This document shows positions 7,206 through 16,503 of a DNA stretch of 42,388 nt, piece after piece. The position numbers were made by a program, and so were the translations under genes. The stretch is from Chloroflexota bacterium (GTDB taxonomy: Bacteria; Chloroflexota; Anaerolineae; J036; Brachytrichaceae): assembly GCA_018969115.1 (NCBI GenBank), contig JAGWYZ010000005.1, forward strand, positions 1 through 42,388, read 5' to 3'. The stretch's first letter is position 1. Each line of letters starts with the position of its first letter. The notes below the pieces were generated by a model. That model made no database searches and was not told the DNA's origin. It was given only the letters and a program-made list of their open reading frames with translations.

Positions 7206-8735
7206 ATGCTATTTAATTCGATCGCGTTTTTTGCCTTTTTCCCCATTGTCACCGCGATCTATTTTGCCTTAGGTAGGTCAAGCATTGCACCGGCACGCGC
7301 CCAACGTTGGCAATGGTTGTGGTTGCTGGCGGCTAGCATTTATTTCTACTTGGCCGGACCGATCCCCATCTACATTCTCATTTTAGTCTGCACGATTGTG
7401 GTGGACTATGCCGCAGGACTGTTAATCGAAAACACCCATGGTCAGCCGCGTCGTTTTTGGCTTATTCTAAGTATTATTGTCAATATTGGCGCATTAATGC
7501 TATTTAAATATGTGCATTTCTTTACCGATCAACTCGATTTGTCGCCGCTTGTGCGCGAATGGATGCTGACGGGCTTAAATGCCACCAATACCACTGTTTA
7601 CACTTGGCTTGGCTTGCCAGCCCAAACATTTACTGATTTACTATTGCCAGTCGGCCTATCGTTTCACACATTTCAATCTTTGTCTTATACCTTCGAGGTG
7701 TATTATGGGCGGCAGCGGGCCGAGCGCAATTTGGGCATTTTTGCGCTTTATGTCATGTTTTACCCACAATTGGTGGCTGGACCGATTGAACGTCCGCAAA
7801 ACCTGCTTGGCCAATTTCGAACACACCACACTTTTGATTACGTCCGTGTCACCGATGGTTTGCGTTTAATCGCTTGGGGGCTGTTTAAGAAAATGGTCAT
7901 CGCCGATCGGCTCGCTACCTTGGTTAACCCTGTTTATAACCACCCTACCCAATACCAAGGTATACCGCTTGTGCTCGCCACGTTTTTTTTCACGTGGCAA
8001 ATCTATTGTGATTTTTCAGGTTATAGTGATATTGCTATTGGCTCGGCCAAGGTGATGGGCTTCAAGTTGATGGATAATTTCCGTGCTCCCTATTTGGCCC
8101 GTTCTATCTCCGATTTTTGGTCGCGTTGGCATATTTCACTTTCAACTTGGTTTCGCGATTATCTCTACATTCCACTCGGTGGTAATCGTGTTTCGGCATG
8201 GCGTTGGCAATTCAACGTATTTATCGTTTTTCTCGTGAGTGGTTTTTGGCATGGTGCAAACTGGACTTTTATCGTGTGGGGGGCACTGCATGGGGCATAT
8301 TCAATTGGCGAAATTTGGCTGCGAAAATTGACACGTCTTTATCCACCATCCCCCCAAAAAAGATGGCTTTCTGGGATCAAATGGTTTAGCACCTTTGTGC
8401 TAGTGGCCTTTGCGTGGGTATTTTTTCGCGCTAATCATGTCGGTGATGGCATTTACATCGTGCGCAATATGCTTGTGGGTTGGTCAAGCCTCTTCACCAG
8501 CGCTGGGCGTTCGATCATTTGGAATGGTGTAGGACAGCCGAGCGAAATATTGCTTGCTTTTGGGCTAATCGCTTTGCTATGGTTAATTGAGGCCACACAA
8601 CCGCGCCTACATTGGGGCGAATGGCTTAAACGCCAACCAACTTGGTTGCGGTGGAGTGTTTATTATGTCGCTGTTTTTAGTTTATTGCTTTTAGGGCGCA
8701 TCGGGGCCGAACAGTTCATCTATTTTCAGTTTTAA
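7206..8735 (+). CDS. MBOAT-family O-acyltransferase
   Basis: This polytopic membrane enzyme of the AlgI/DltB/PatA group moves acyl groups across the membrane onto an extracellular polysaccharide or wall polymer. It has 509 residues and about eleven membrane segments. Diagnostic motifs are LSFHTFQSLSYTFEVYYG (151-168), FYPQLVAGPIERP (185-197), DFWSRWHISLSTWFRDYLY (303-321, H309) and SGFWHGANWT (345-354) with the catalytic histidine H349. Such enzymes usually work with an SGNH-fold partner, and the divergent SH3/SGNH-like gene beside it is the obvious candidate. No Shine-Dalgarno sequence precedes the ATG. The substrate is unknown. Confidence 0.9.
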   Translation: MLFNSIAFFAFFPIVTAIYFALGRSSIAPARAQRWQWLWLLAASIYFYLAGPIPIYILILVCTIVVDYAAGLLIENTHGQPRRFWLILSIIVNIGALMLFKYVHFFTDQLDLSPLVREWMLTGLNATNTTVYTWLGLPAQTFTDLLLPVGLSFHTFQSLSYTFEVYYGRQRAERNLGIFALYVMFYPQLVAGPIERPQNLLGQFRTHHTFDYVRVTDGLRLIAWGLFKKMVIADRLATLVNPVYNHPTQYQGIPLVLATFFFTWQIYCDFSGYSDIAIGSAKVMGFKLMDNFRAPYLARSISDFWSRWHISLSTWFRDYLYIPLGGNRVSAWRWQFNVFIVFLVSGFWHGANWTFIVWGALHGAYSIGEIWLRKLTRLYPPSPQKRWLSGIKWFSTFVLVAFAWVFFRANHVGDGIYIVRNMLVGWSSLFTSAGRSIIWNGVGQPSEILLAFGLIALLWLIEATQPRLHWGEWLKRQPTWLRWSVYYVAVFSLLLLGRIGAEQFIYFQF

Positions 8736-8865
8736 TATTTCGAGATATCGTAGCTATTAGAAATAGCACGCTGGACTATACAAATCTTGCCTTTGCAGGC
8801 TAAGAGTTTAGGCTGCAGAAGCGGGCTTTGTGCGCCCAGTGCGGGATTTTAATCCTTCATTCTTT

Positions 8866-10731
8866 TTATTGCACCAGCGCTTTATCCAGTTTCCACCCTT
8901 TTTCTGTCCAAATCAAAGCCCAAGTGATGAAAAATTTCTGGGCATTGTTTGCACCTTCTTGTGATATAAGTTCTACCCGTGCTCGATTGGCATCGACTTG
9001 GGTAACGGTGTAATTCAAAATTTTGGTGTTTTGATACCCAGCTTGCCATTTATCAATGGGTTGACCTGCCTGAAAAGCCGAGCTGAACATGCTATATGCA
9101 TCTTTATAGCTTTTGGCTGACAACAATTGATAAAAATGATCAGCCGCATCAACATGCGTACCAGCCAATGGGCCAGATTTTTCGCCAATTTGCACCAGTT
9201 TTAGCGTTGCTGGGTCAAGTTTATAGCGCGTAAGGGTGCTGCCACTGGGGCAACAATTGGGTTCATAACCGGCATAAATCGGCAACGTCACTTGTAATTC
9301 ACCCGCTTGCACCGATGCACCCATCTTATAACCCGGCAAAGCCGTTACAAATTTAGGTTTACCGTCTTCACCCATCGTATAAACCAATGTGCCAGTGCTG
9401 CCTGCGGTGCCGCCCGAATGTAATGGAATCACGGCTTCTTCTTTGCCATCACTCGAAAAGTCGCCATATCGAATCGATTCAAGCATGGCATGGCCATAAG
9501 CTTCATTCCCTGCCGTTAAATATGGCCCTGCAAAACCCACTGGCTTGCCATCTACTGATGGGTCATATTTCAATTTTGGCTCAGTTGTTAACACTTTAAA
9601 CCAATTGGTGGTGCGCAAGGCCGAATTTAGCGAAGGAGTGCTGCCCGAAATTTCGGCGCTGGCGCTGTCAAGTAACCATTGTTTCGCCTTGCTGTTCCAT
9701 GCTAATGCCCACTGCACTACATAGGTCGAGCGTATTTCACCATTATCGGTTTTCTCAAAGGCCACAATTTGTGCTTTAACCTGCCCTTTGGGGGCTTCGG
9801 TAATTTCGGGTGGCTTGCCACTAAAGGTGGTGTTTTTATACCCATCTCGCCATTTTTCAAATGGCGTATTTACTTGAAATGCAGGGCTAAAAAATTTATA
9901 GGCCTCGGCGTATTTTTGTTGATTGAGCAAAGCATAAAATTGACCAACTGTGGGAACCTTGGCTTGCTCAAAAGGGGTATCGCTATAGCTGGTTTGCACT
10001 AACTTATTGCCACTCAAGATATATTTTGTTGCACTCTCGCCACTGGGGCAACAATTTCCTTCCCAGCCAGCATATACGGGTTGAGGAATCACCAACTCAT
10101 TATTTTCAATTTTGGCAAACATCTTGTAGCCCAGCACTTTTTCAATCATTTTGGGTTTGCCATCGACTACCCCAAATAATATCACCCCAAAAGCTCCGCC
10201 TGTGCCGCCTGATTCCAATACAATGGCTGCCTCTTCTTGACCATCGCCCGAAATATCGCCAAAGGCAATTTGTTGTAATAAAGCAAAACCGCCAATCTCA
10301 GACCCTTTAATCGTTACATAGGGGCCGCGCTTCACTGTCGAATTTAATTGATCGCTTTCAGCCTTGTTAAAAACAAGGGCCGGATCAGTTGTTACAACTT
10401 GCTCCCAATTCACTTTTCGCATATCTACTTTAGGTATGGGAGTATTGAGCATGGCGGTAGGCGCAATCGTTGGGGCTGTTGTTGGTTGTGATGCCCCAGA
10501 GCCACTACTCGTGGTTGCTGTTGTTGGTGCAGCAGGCGGCGCTGGTGGCACCGCCGTAATCGGCGGCGCCGTTGTAACTGTTGGCAGCGCTAACGGCGTT
10601 GGCAACACAGTTGCTGGTACTGCAATCGTTGGGGTGGGGGCCAATACCGTTGGGATGCTGGTGGCGCGTGAACATGCCGCCAATGCAAACATTGCTATAA
10701 ATGAAAGATGAGAAAGCGTTTTTATAACCAT
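8866..10731 (-). CDS. Lipoprotein with two tandem NCCPSG modules
   Basis: The 621-residue product begins with a lipoprotein signal ending ALAAC (Cys20), then a Pro/Thr linker to about 100, then two copies of a ~260-residue module. Each copy has a GDxSxDGxEEA strand-loop (158-168 and 423-433) like the Ca-binding loops of FG-GAP/VCBS repeats, an SGGTxG turn, a GYKM segment, the motif NCCPSG (226-231 and 492-497), and an NTF2-like tail beginning FYxLL (265 and 533) with AYxxFSxAFQ. The start is set by the signal and by GGGAG nine bases upstream. The neighbour at 10918-12330 carries one copy of the same module. The function is unknown; extracellular ligand or ion sensing would fit. Confidence 0.75.
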   Translation of the reverse strand: MVIKTLSHLSFIAMFALAACSRATSIPTVLAPTPTIAVPATVLPTPLALPTVTTAPPITAVPPAPPAAPTTATTSSGSGASQPTTAPTIAPTAMLNTPIPKVDMRKVNWEQVVTTDPALVFNKAESDQLNSTVKRGPYVTIKGSEIGGFALLQQIAFGDISGDGQEEAAIVLESGGTGGAFGVILFGVVDGKPKMIEKVLGYKMFAKIENNELVIPQPVYAGWEGNCCPSGESATKYILSGNKLVQTSYSDTPFEQAKVPTVGQFYALLNQQKYAEAYKFFSPAFQVNTPFEKWRDGYKNTTFSGKPPEITEAPKGQVKAQIVAFEKTDNGEIRSTYVVQWALAWNSKAKQWLLDSASAEISGSTPSLNSALRTTNWFKVLTTEPKLKYDPSVDGKPVGFAGPYLTAGNEAYGHAMLESIRYGDFSSDGKEEAVIPLHSGGTAGSTGTLVYTMGEDGKPKFVTALPGYKMGASVQAGELQVTLPIYAGYEPNCCPSGSTLTRYKLDPATLKLVQIGEKSGPLAGTHVDAADHFYQLLSAKSYKDAYSMFSSAFQAGQPIDKWQAGYQNTKILNYTVTQVDANRARVELISQEGANNAQKFFITWALIWTEKGWKLDKALVQ

Positions 10732-10917
10732 ATGTAAATCTCCCATTACAAAATCAAACACATGAATTGTAATCATTTAAGATGACGAGCGCATGACAAA
10801 ACAGCAGCGATCTGATGACAAAAAAATAACAATCTGATTTTAGGTGTTTCAGATTCTAATCAAAACAACGACAAATCGAAACAACCAAAATCAGCAATAA
10901 AAATTGTCACCAAATTC

Positions 10918-12330
10918 TTATTTACACTGTTGTACTTGTACGGCTGGCAAGTCAATCACCCCTTGATTTCCAGCCATATCTGTCGCCACTACTACCGTTT
11001 TTAGCGTGCCCGCGCCCGTTTTTAATGTCATTGAGGCCGAGGCCCCAACATCAATGCTGAACGTATAGTTATCTTTGCCTGCCGCTATCATGTCTTTGGC
11101 TTTGGCCACCCCGATTGCAATTTTATCCTTCAAAAACACATACTCAATTCGCGCCTCGGCAACGCCGCTTGGGTCGCTAAATTTAATCGCAAGGGTTGCT
11201 TGCGTAGGCTTTGTGCCGCAATTGTTACCATAATACACAATGTTAGGACCGATCTTTTGACTGGCAACCTTGGGTGCTTGCACATCTTTGGTGGTGCTGG
11301 CAATGGTTTTAATATTATTTTCTGTCAATTGCCAGCGCGTGGTTTTGTCATCCCAGCCTAGCTTCCAAGTGCCATTAAACTTTTGGGCTGTATTGCCCAC
11401 TTTCCCATTAATATCAACAAAAACCAAATTGCTGGGCAATAATTTTGTGCTGATGCGAATCTCTTTCAAATCAGCATAACCCGTTTGCCAAGCATCAAAT
11501 TCTTGTTGGGTCTGTAAAGATAGCGCAAGCATGTCGTAGGCTTCTTTTAACTTTTTGCTATTCAGCAATTTGTAAAACTGCTCCACCACCATGACCTGAG
11601 CTTCGGGTGCACCCTCGTTACTCGATTTTAGCTCTTTTAGTGCAAAATCAGCCGCCCCTGCCACCAATTTGTAATGTTTGGTGTTAAACCCACTCGGACA
11701 ACAATTTGGCTCAAAGCCAGCCACAATGGGCCGCGTCACTACCAATTCGCCATCCTCGACACTCACGCTCAGTTTATTGCCATCTAACACCGCCACCAAT
11801 ACCGGTTTATTGGCGGTGTCGGGGCTAAAGATCAACGCACCCACATTACCCGCGCTGCCCCCCGGCGATAACATAATGATTGCTTCGGCCTGACCATCAT
11901 CAGAAATGTCAGCATACATAATACTATCTTTTAAAATGCCGGCATGGCCGGCCACCTCTGCCCCACCAAAAGTGGCTTTGGCGCGTATAAAAGGCCCTTG
12001 GTCAACTTTGCTCACCTTTAACGCATCGTCTGTAGCTTTTTTATCGAAGCTCAGTTGTGGGTCTGTGGTCAGGGTCTGTTTCCAATTCACACTTTTTAAG
12101 GCTGTAATGGGTTTGGTGGTGCTAATGACAGGCGCGGTTGCCACTGCCGTAGGCGCTGGGGTATTTTGTTGTCCTGCCAATGCAGTGGGAATCGGTTTGC
12201 CAATGGGCTGTACCGATGCTGATTTGGGAGCGGACGTAGTCGGAATGATGATCGAACACCCCCCGACAAAAATAAGCATTGCGGTTGCTATTGCCCCGCC
12301 AGATAATTTAATAATGCGCTTTAGGTTCAT
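10918..12330 (-). CDS. Lipoprotein with one NCCPSG module and an Ig-like C-terminal domain
   Basis: The 470-residue product starts MNLKRIIKLSGG and has the lipobox FVGGC (Cys25). AAGGA lies nine bases before the ATG. After a Pro/Thr linker (30-78) comes the module seen twice in the next gene: ADISDDGQAEA (140-150), a GGSAG turn, NCCPSG (209-214) and FYKLLNSKKLKEAYDML (252-268). A different C-terminal domain (about 355-470) starts and ends with single cysteines (C371, C469) and has the beta pattern and DMAGNQG turn of Ig-like/cadherin-like domains. It is transcribed in the same direction as the two-module paralogue, 186 bp upstream of it. The function is unknown. Confidence 0.75.
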   Translation of the reverse strand: MNLKRIIKLSGGAIATAMLIFVGGCSIIIPTTSAPKSASVQPIGKPIPTALAGQQNTPAPTAVATAPVISTTKPITALKSVNWKQTLTTDPQLSFDKKATDDALKVSKVDQGPFIRAKATFGGAEVAGHAGILKDSIMYADISDDGQAEAIIMLSPGGSAGNVGALIFSPDTANKPVLVAVLDGNKLSVSVEDGELVVTRPIVAGFEPNCCPSGFNTKHYKLVAGAADFALKELKSSNEGAPEAQVMVVEQFYKLLNSKKLKEAYDMLALSLQTQQEFDAWQTGYADLKEIRISTKLLPSNLVFVDINGKVGNTAQKFNGTWKLGWDDKTTRWQLTENNIKTIASTTKDVQAPKVASQKIGPNIVYYGNNCGTKPTQATLAIKFSDPSGVAEARIEYVFLKDKIAIGVAKAKDMIAAGKDNYTFSIDVGASASMTLKTGAGTLKTVVVATDMAGNQGVIDLPAVQVQQCK

Positions 12331-12415
12331 ATGTTGTCCTTGAATCGATGAAGCTGACCTCTTACAAAATTGTAATGCTAATTTTTTGTTATGGGTGCAT
12401 TCATCTTTGCCAGTT

Positions 12416-13957
12416 ATGATCTCGACCAACATGCTGCCCAACGATGCTTATAACGCCCAATTACTCGCCCATGTGCACCCACCTGAATGGCATAACCCAA
12501 CCCCACAAGCCAAATATAATTTAGTCGTCATTGGCGCAGGTTCGGCTGGGCTAATCTCAGCCATTGCCGCGGCTGGGTTGGGTGGCAAAGTAGCCTTGAT
12601 CGAAAAAAATTGGATGGGTGGCGATTGCCTCAACAGCGGGTGTGTGCCATCAAAAACCATCATTCGCTCGGCCAAAGTAATGGGTGAGATACAGCGGGCG
12701 GTGGCGTTAGGGGTGAATGTGGCGACACCCCAAGTCGATTTTGCCGCTGTAATGCAACGCATGCGGCGCGTGCGGGCGGGCATTAGCCACCACGATTCGG
12801 CCCAACGGTTTACCGAGTTAGGGGTCGATGTGTTTTTTGGCGAAGGCCAATTCACCAGCGCGAATACGGTCGACGTGCGAGATGCACAAGGCAGCCGCGT
12901 CAGCCTCAACTTTAAAAAAGCCATCATTGCTACCGGGTCACGCGCCCTCGTTCTACCCATTCCCGGCCTAAAAGAGGCTGGCTATTTAACCAATGAAACG
13001 GTTTTTGAATTGACCGAACGCCCAGCGCGGCTTGCGATTATTGGCGTGGGACCAATTGGTTGTGAATTAGCCCAAGCATTTCAACGATTGGGCAGTGCCG
13101 TCAGCGTGTTTGATATTGCGCCCCAAGTATTGCCACGCGAAGAACCCGCTGCCGCAAAAATTGTGCAACATGCTCTTGAGCGTGACGGGGTGAAGTTGGC
13201 GCTCGCTAGCATGATTGAACAGGTGACACAAACAGGCGCAACCAAATACATTCACTTTAATAACGCGAGCGGCGCACATAGACTTGAAGTCGATGCTATT
13301 CTGATGGCCGTTGGGCGCACCCCAAATATTGAAAATCTTGGGCTAGAGCGCGTAGGCGTAAAAACCGACAAAACTGGCGTTTGGGTCGATGATTATTTGC
13401 AAACCAGCAACCACAACATTTTGGCGGCGGGTGATGTGTGTATGGCTTACAAATTCACCCATGTGGCCGATTTCTCAGCCCGCATCGCCTTGCAAAATGC
13501 TTTATTTTCGCCTTTTGGTATTGGTCGCCGCAAATTTAGCAATCTTGTTATCCCTTGGTGCACCTATACCGACCCCGAAGTGGCGCATGTTGGGTTATAT
13601 GCCCACGAAGCCCAAAAACAAAACATCGCCTACGACACTTTCAAGGTTCCGCTCAGCGCAGTTGACCGCGCTATTGCCGATGATGAAAACGAGGGTTATG
13701 TGTCGGTGCTGACGCGCAAGGGCAGCGATGTCATCCTCGGGGCCACAATTGTGGGGCGACATGCTGGCGAATTGATTAGCGAAATTACACTGGCCATGAC
13801 AAACAAACTCGGCCTCAAAGCCATCGCAAGCACCATTCACCCATACCCAACCCAAGCCGAGGGCGTGCGCAAAGCCGCCGATGCTTGGAACCGCACCCGA
13901 CTCACCCCACGCGCCAAAACATTGTTGGGGCAATGGCTGGCATGGGGGCGGCGTTGA
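12416..13957 (+). CDS. FAD-dependent pyridine-nucleotide disulfide reductase, MerA/dihydrolipoamide-dehydrogenase-like
   Basis: About 513 residues. The FAD-binding GAGSAGL is at 40-46 and the redox-active disulfide C71/C76 is in GGDCLNSGCVPSK. A second Rossmann motif binds NAD(P)H (GVGPIGCELAQAF), a GDV-type flavin motif follows (ILAAGDVCM), and the C-terminal dimer domain holds the catalytic base in HPYPTQAEG. It resembles mercuric-reductase-like proteins but lacks both the N-terminal heavy-metal domain and the C-terminal cysteine pair, so mercury reduction is unlikely. The physiological disulfide is unknown. ATG 12431 is an alternative start: TATGAT at 12415-12420 would place a -10 box ten bases before it. 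Confidence 0.88.
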   Translation: MISTNMLPNDAYNAQLLAHVHPPEWHNPTPQAKYNLVVIGAGSAGLISAIAAAGLGGKVALIEKNWMGGDCLNSGCVPSKTIIRSAKVMGEIQRAVALGVNVATPQVDFAAVMQRMRRVRAGISHHDSAQRFTELGVDVFFGEGQFTSANTVDVRDAQGSRVSLNFKKAIIATGSRALVLPIPGLKEAGYLTNETVFELTERPARLAIIGVGPIGCELAQAFQRLGSAVSVFDIAPQVLPREEPAAAKIVQHALERDGVKLALASMIEQVTQTGATKYIHFNNASGAHRLEVDAILMAVGRTPNIENLGLERVGVKTDKTGVWVDDYLQTSNHNILAAGDVCMAYKFTHVADFSARIALQNALFSPFGIGRRKFSNLVIPWCTYTDPEVAHVGLYAHEAQKQNIAYDTFKVPLSAVDRAIADDENEGYVSVLTRKGSDVILGATIVGRHAGELISEITLAMTNKLGLKAIASTIHPYPTQAEGVRKAADAWNRTRLTPRAKTLLGQWLAWGRR

Positions 13958-13981
13958 TTGATTGCCGCGCCCAAAATCTCC

Positions 13982-14003
13982 GACAAAATATAGTGGTTTT
14001 GTC
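13982..14003. terminator. Weak hairpin after the disulfide reductase gene
   Basis: GACAAAA (13982-13988) pairs with TTTTGTC (13997-14003). The stem is short and A/T-rich without a T tract, so terminator function is doubtful. Confidence 0.2.
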
Positions 14004-14032
14004 TATTTGGTTGTGCTAACTTTGGCCCCATA

Positions 14033-14527
14033 ATGGATGAAAACACCAAAGAGGGGCTAGAACGTAATCTTATCGCCATTGACTTAATGGCTGTATTTCT
14101 TGTCATAACGGGTGGGTTGTTGTGGCTATTTGTGCCTAGCCTTACGACGTGGGGCTTATGGTCAAACATGGCGCTCAATTTTGGCAAGCTATGGTTGGCG
14201 GTTATTGTTGGGCGCGGGTTAGGCAATATCATCATCGGCCTCTTTCGCCTTAACATCTACGATTCATATAAACGTCTGATCGGGCTAAATCTATTGCTCA
14301 CTGTGCCATTTATGCTGGGCTGGGCGGCATTTGCCGCACAATGGGCTGCTAGCCCAGTTACCAATCTTGCCAGTGGATTTTTGCTTTATGTTTTGGCGTT
14401 ATTGTCGTGTATTGTGGCCCACACCCTTGTTATTTCGCTCACCTTCGGTGCAATCTATCGTATTGTCAATTTTGGGGTGTGGGTGATTGGTTTTATTGTG
14501 TTTTCATTCGCACCTGTTGGGCAATGA
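14033..14527 (+). CDS. Small four-helix membrane protein, unknown function
   Basis: The 164-residue product starts with a charged segment (MDENTKEGLERN) and has four hydrophobic stretches at about 13-35, 44-68, 83-105 and 113-160. A basic loop (FRLNIYDSYKRLIG) lies between the second and third. I see no family signature. It sits between the disulfide reductase and an MFS transporter on the same strand. No Shine-Dalgarno sequence is visible before the ATG. Confidence 0.65.
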   Translation: MDENTKEGLERNLIAIDLMAVFLVITGGLLWLFVPSLTTWGLWSNMALNFGKLWLAVIVGRGLGNIIIGLFRLNIYDSYKRLIGLNLLLTVPFMLGWAAFAAQWAASPVTNLASGFLLYVLALLSCIVAHTLVISLTFGAIYRIVNFGVWVIGFIVFSFAPVGQ

Positions 14528-14659
14528 TTTGAAGCGCCTTGACCTGCGTTGTTTTTAGCGGTTTAATGAGACAATTGCTCCATTATTCTAAGCACATTAC
14601 GTAATCGCCTTGGGGCGTTTGACCGCGACGTTCAACGCCATCTTATTACTTCTGCCATT

Positions 14660-15880
14660 TTGGCCATAACGCTAGATGGTGGTATCAATACTGTTTTATT
14701 TAACCTCTATTTGTTGCGTCTGGGTTATGGGCCAGATCTCGTTGGCGCGGTTAATTCGGTCGGGATGGGGGTGTTTGCGATTGCATGCATCCCAGTTGGG
14801 CGTTTATGCGAGCGCTATAGTTTATTACCCATTATGCGAGTGGGAATGGTTCTCATTTTCATTGGTAGCCTATTTGTGCCGCTGGTCGGTTGGTTGCCGC
14901 CGACAACCCATACTGCCGTGCTGGTCATGAGTGCCATCATTTCAAACCTTGGGTTTGCGGCTTATTTCGTGGCTGGTGCGCCTTATTTGGGGGCACTCAG
15001 CACCATCCAACAACGCACCAGTATTTTTTCAATGCAATCGGCTACATTCGCGGTTTTTGGGTTTGCAGGCAGTTTGATTGGGGGCAATTTGCCTGGCTTG
15101 CTCGCCAATATGGGCATCGGCGATATTAATCAACCCTTGCCTTATCAATGGACATTGTGGCTGGTGCCCATTTTTTTGCTTGTATCGCTTTATTTGGTCT
15201 CGCTAATGCGTGATGTAAATACCAATGACAATGCGATCTTGTTAGATGACGATGCCTCATCTGCAGATCTATCTAGCACCGAGCCAAGCAAATTAAATGG
15301 GTTAAAACAACCAGCCCAAGCCGCGTTTTTGCTATTGGCGTTTTTCGGCTTGTTGCGCTTTTTACAAGTCGGCGGGGTCGCCAGTATGCAAACTTTTTTT
15401 AATGTGTATATGGACCGTGAATTACATGTTAGCACCGCCACCATCGGCAATATTCAAGCGCTCGCCAAATTATTGGGCGTGCCTGCCGCCTTTGCCATTC
15501 CTTGGTTTACGCACAAGCTCGGCAGTGCTGGCACAGTCATCTTGGCTTTGTGTGTTGCTGCTCTTGGCATGTTGCCTATGGCATGGATCCCAATTTGGTG
15601 GGTGGCAGCAACCGGCTATATTTTTGTATGGCTGACTACCCCAGCGCGTTATGCTGCCTTCATGGTCTTTATCATGTCTAGTACCCCCAGCAGTCAGCAC
15701 GGCACACTTAATGGTTCACAAGAAGGGTTGGCGGGTTTAAGTTTTGCTGTTGTTGCCTTACTTGGTGGTTATATGATCCAATCGCTTGGCTATTCGCTAC
15801 TTTTTACCCTCAGCGCATCATCCATGTTATTGGGGGCTGGGCTGCTGGCGTTATATGTTTGGCGTGGGCATAAGACTTAA
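14660..15880 (+). CDS. Major facilitator superfamily transporter
   Basis: From TTG at 14660 the product has 406 residues with about twelve membrane segments in two halves, joined by an acidic cytoplasmic loop near 190-215. The GRLCERY loop after helix 2 corresponds to the MFS A motif. The substrate is unknown. The same frame is open back to 14570 and encodes a typical pre-helix segment (LSTLRNRLGAFDRDVQRHL), which most likely belongs to the protein. That stretch holds no ATG, GTG or TTG, so true initiation may be at ATT 14582 or 14585, or a single-base frameshift may join it to the ATG at 14566. Confidence 0.85.
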   Translation: MAITLDGGINTVLFNLYLLRLGYGPDLVGAVNSVGMGVFAIACIPVGRLCERYSLLPIMRVGMVLIFIGSLFVPLVGWLPPTTHTAVLVMSAIISNLGFAAYFVAGAPYLGALSTIQQRTSIFSMQSATFAVFGFAGSLIGGNLPGLLANMGIGDINQPLPYQWTLWLVPIFLLVSLYLVSLMRDVNTNDNAILLDDDASSADLSSTEPSKLNGLKQPAQAAFLLLAFFGLLRFLQVGGVASMQTFFNVYMDRELHVSTATIGNIQALAKLLGVPAAFAIPWFTHKLGSAGTVILALCVAALGMLPMAWIPIWWVAATGYIFVWLTTPARYAAFMVFIMSSTPSSQHGTLNGSQEGLAGLSFAVVALLGGYMIQSLGYSLLFTLSASSMLLGAGLLALYVWRGHKT

Positions 15881-16274
15881 CATATAAATAAGCTTTGTCG
15901 ACAAGCATCATATTTGCAAGGATATCACCTCATATAATAGATGGTGTATTTAGACCAAATTAATCGTTCTCAACAAAGTCTATGCATATTTAAAGCGGTT
16001 TCCAGCAAAAATTTAAGAAAAAGGGTTGCAAGTCTTAGTTCATTCGCGTTAGTCTCTCAGTCTCTCAGTCTTACTTATGGATACGAATGTTGATGATGTG
16101 CATCAATGGTTGTGAACAACAGAATGAAGTGGCTCACGTGGTCTATCAAATCTTACATGATACCTTGCCATGCTCATGCCAAAAGCCCCATTATTTTACT
16201 TTTCAGCAATTAGGGGACTGTGCGTAATGAAGCACAGTGATGCGGCTTATAGCTTTTGCGATATACAAAGCGAT

Positions 16275-16344
16275 CTTAGAGAGTGTTTCTTAAATCAATT
16301 TTCACTTTTTTGTCAGCTGAAATCATGTGGTTTTATCAAATCAG
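16275..16344 (+). repeat. 70-bp dispersed direct repeat, copy A
   Basis: This begins CTTAGAGAGTGTTTCTTAAA and matches 37678-37747 at about 60 of 70 positions in the same orientation. The GAGxGTGTTT start resembles insertion-sequence ends, but no transposase is nearby. Both copies lie near a palindromic element. The surrounding spacer 15881-16503 has no convincing gene. Confidence 0.65.
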
Positions 16345-16364
16345 AGAGCATATTTAGACAAAAC

Positions 16365-16445
16365 GAATGCCAAAATCACTACATGGCCTTTGGGAATAAG
16401 GGCAAAGCTTTTGTCTCCAAAGGCCATGTAGTGATTTCGACATTC
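16365..16445. repeat. Dispersed palindromic element, core-sharing copy
   Basis: A perfect 21-bp stem (16373-16393 with 16417-16437) extends outward to 16365 and 16445 with two mismatches. The outer arm is CCAAAATCACTA; the inner arm ATGGCCTTTGG is close to the copy at 2960. The loop is 23 nt. Confidence 0.75.
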
Positions 16446-16489
16446 TATCTATTTAAACGCTTATTGATCAATTGCACTGATTTATCGGG

Positions 16490-16495
16490 CATAAT
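16490..16495 (+). promoter_or_regulatory. -10-like box directly before the SDR start
   Basis: CATAAT lies eight bases before the ATG at 16504 and no Shine-Dalgarno sequence is present. The arrangement fits a leaderless transcript. TTGATC at 16464-16469 is a possible -35 box with a long 20-bp spacer. Confidence 0.35.
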
Positions 16496-16503
16496 CACTG
16501 ACC

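Noticed and set aside
12416-13957. True mercuric reductase
   Set aside because: It lacks the N-terminal metal-binding domain and the C-terminal Cys pair, and no mer genes are adjacent.
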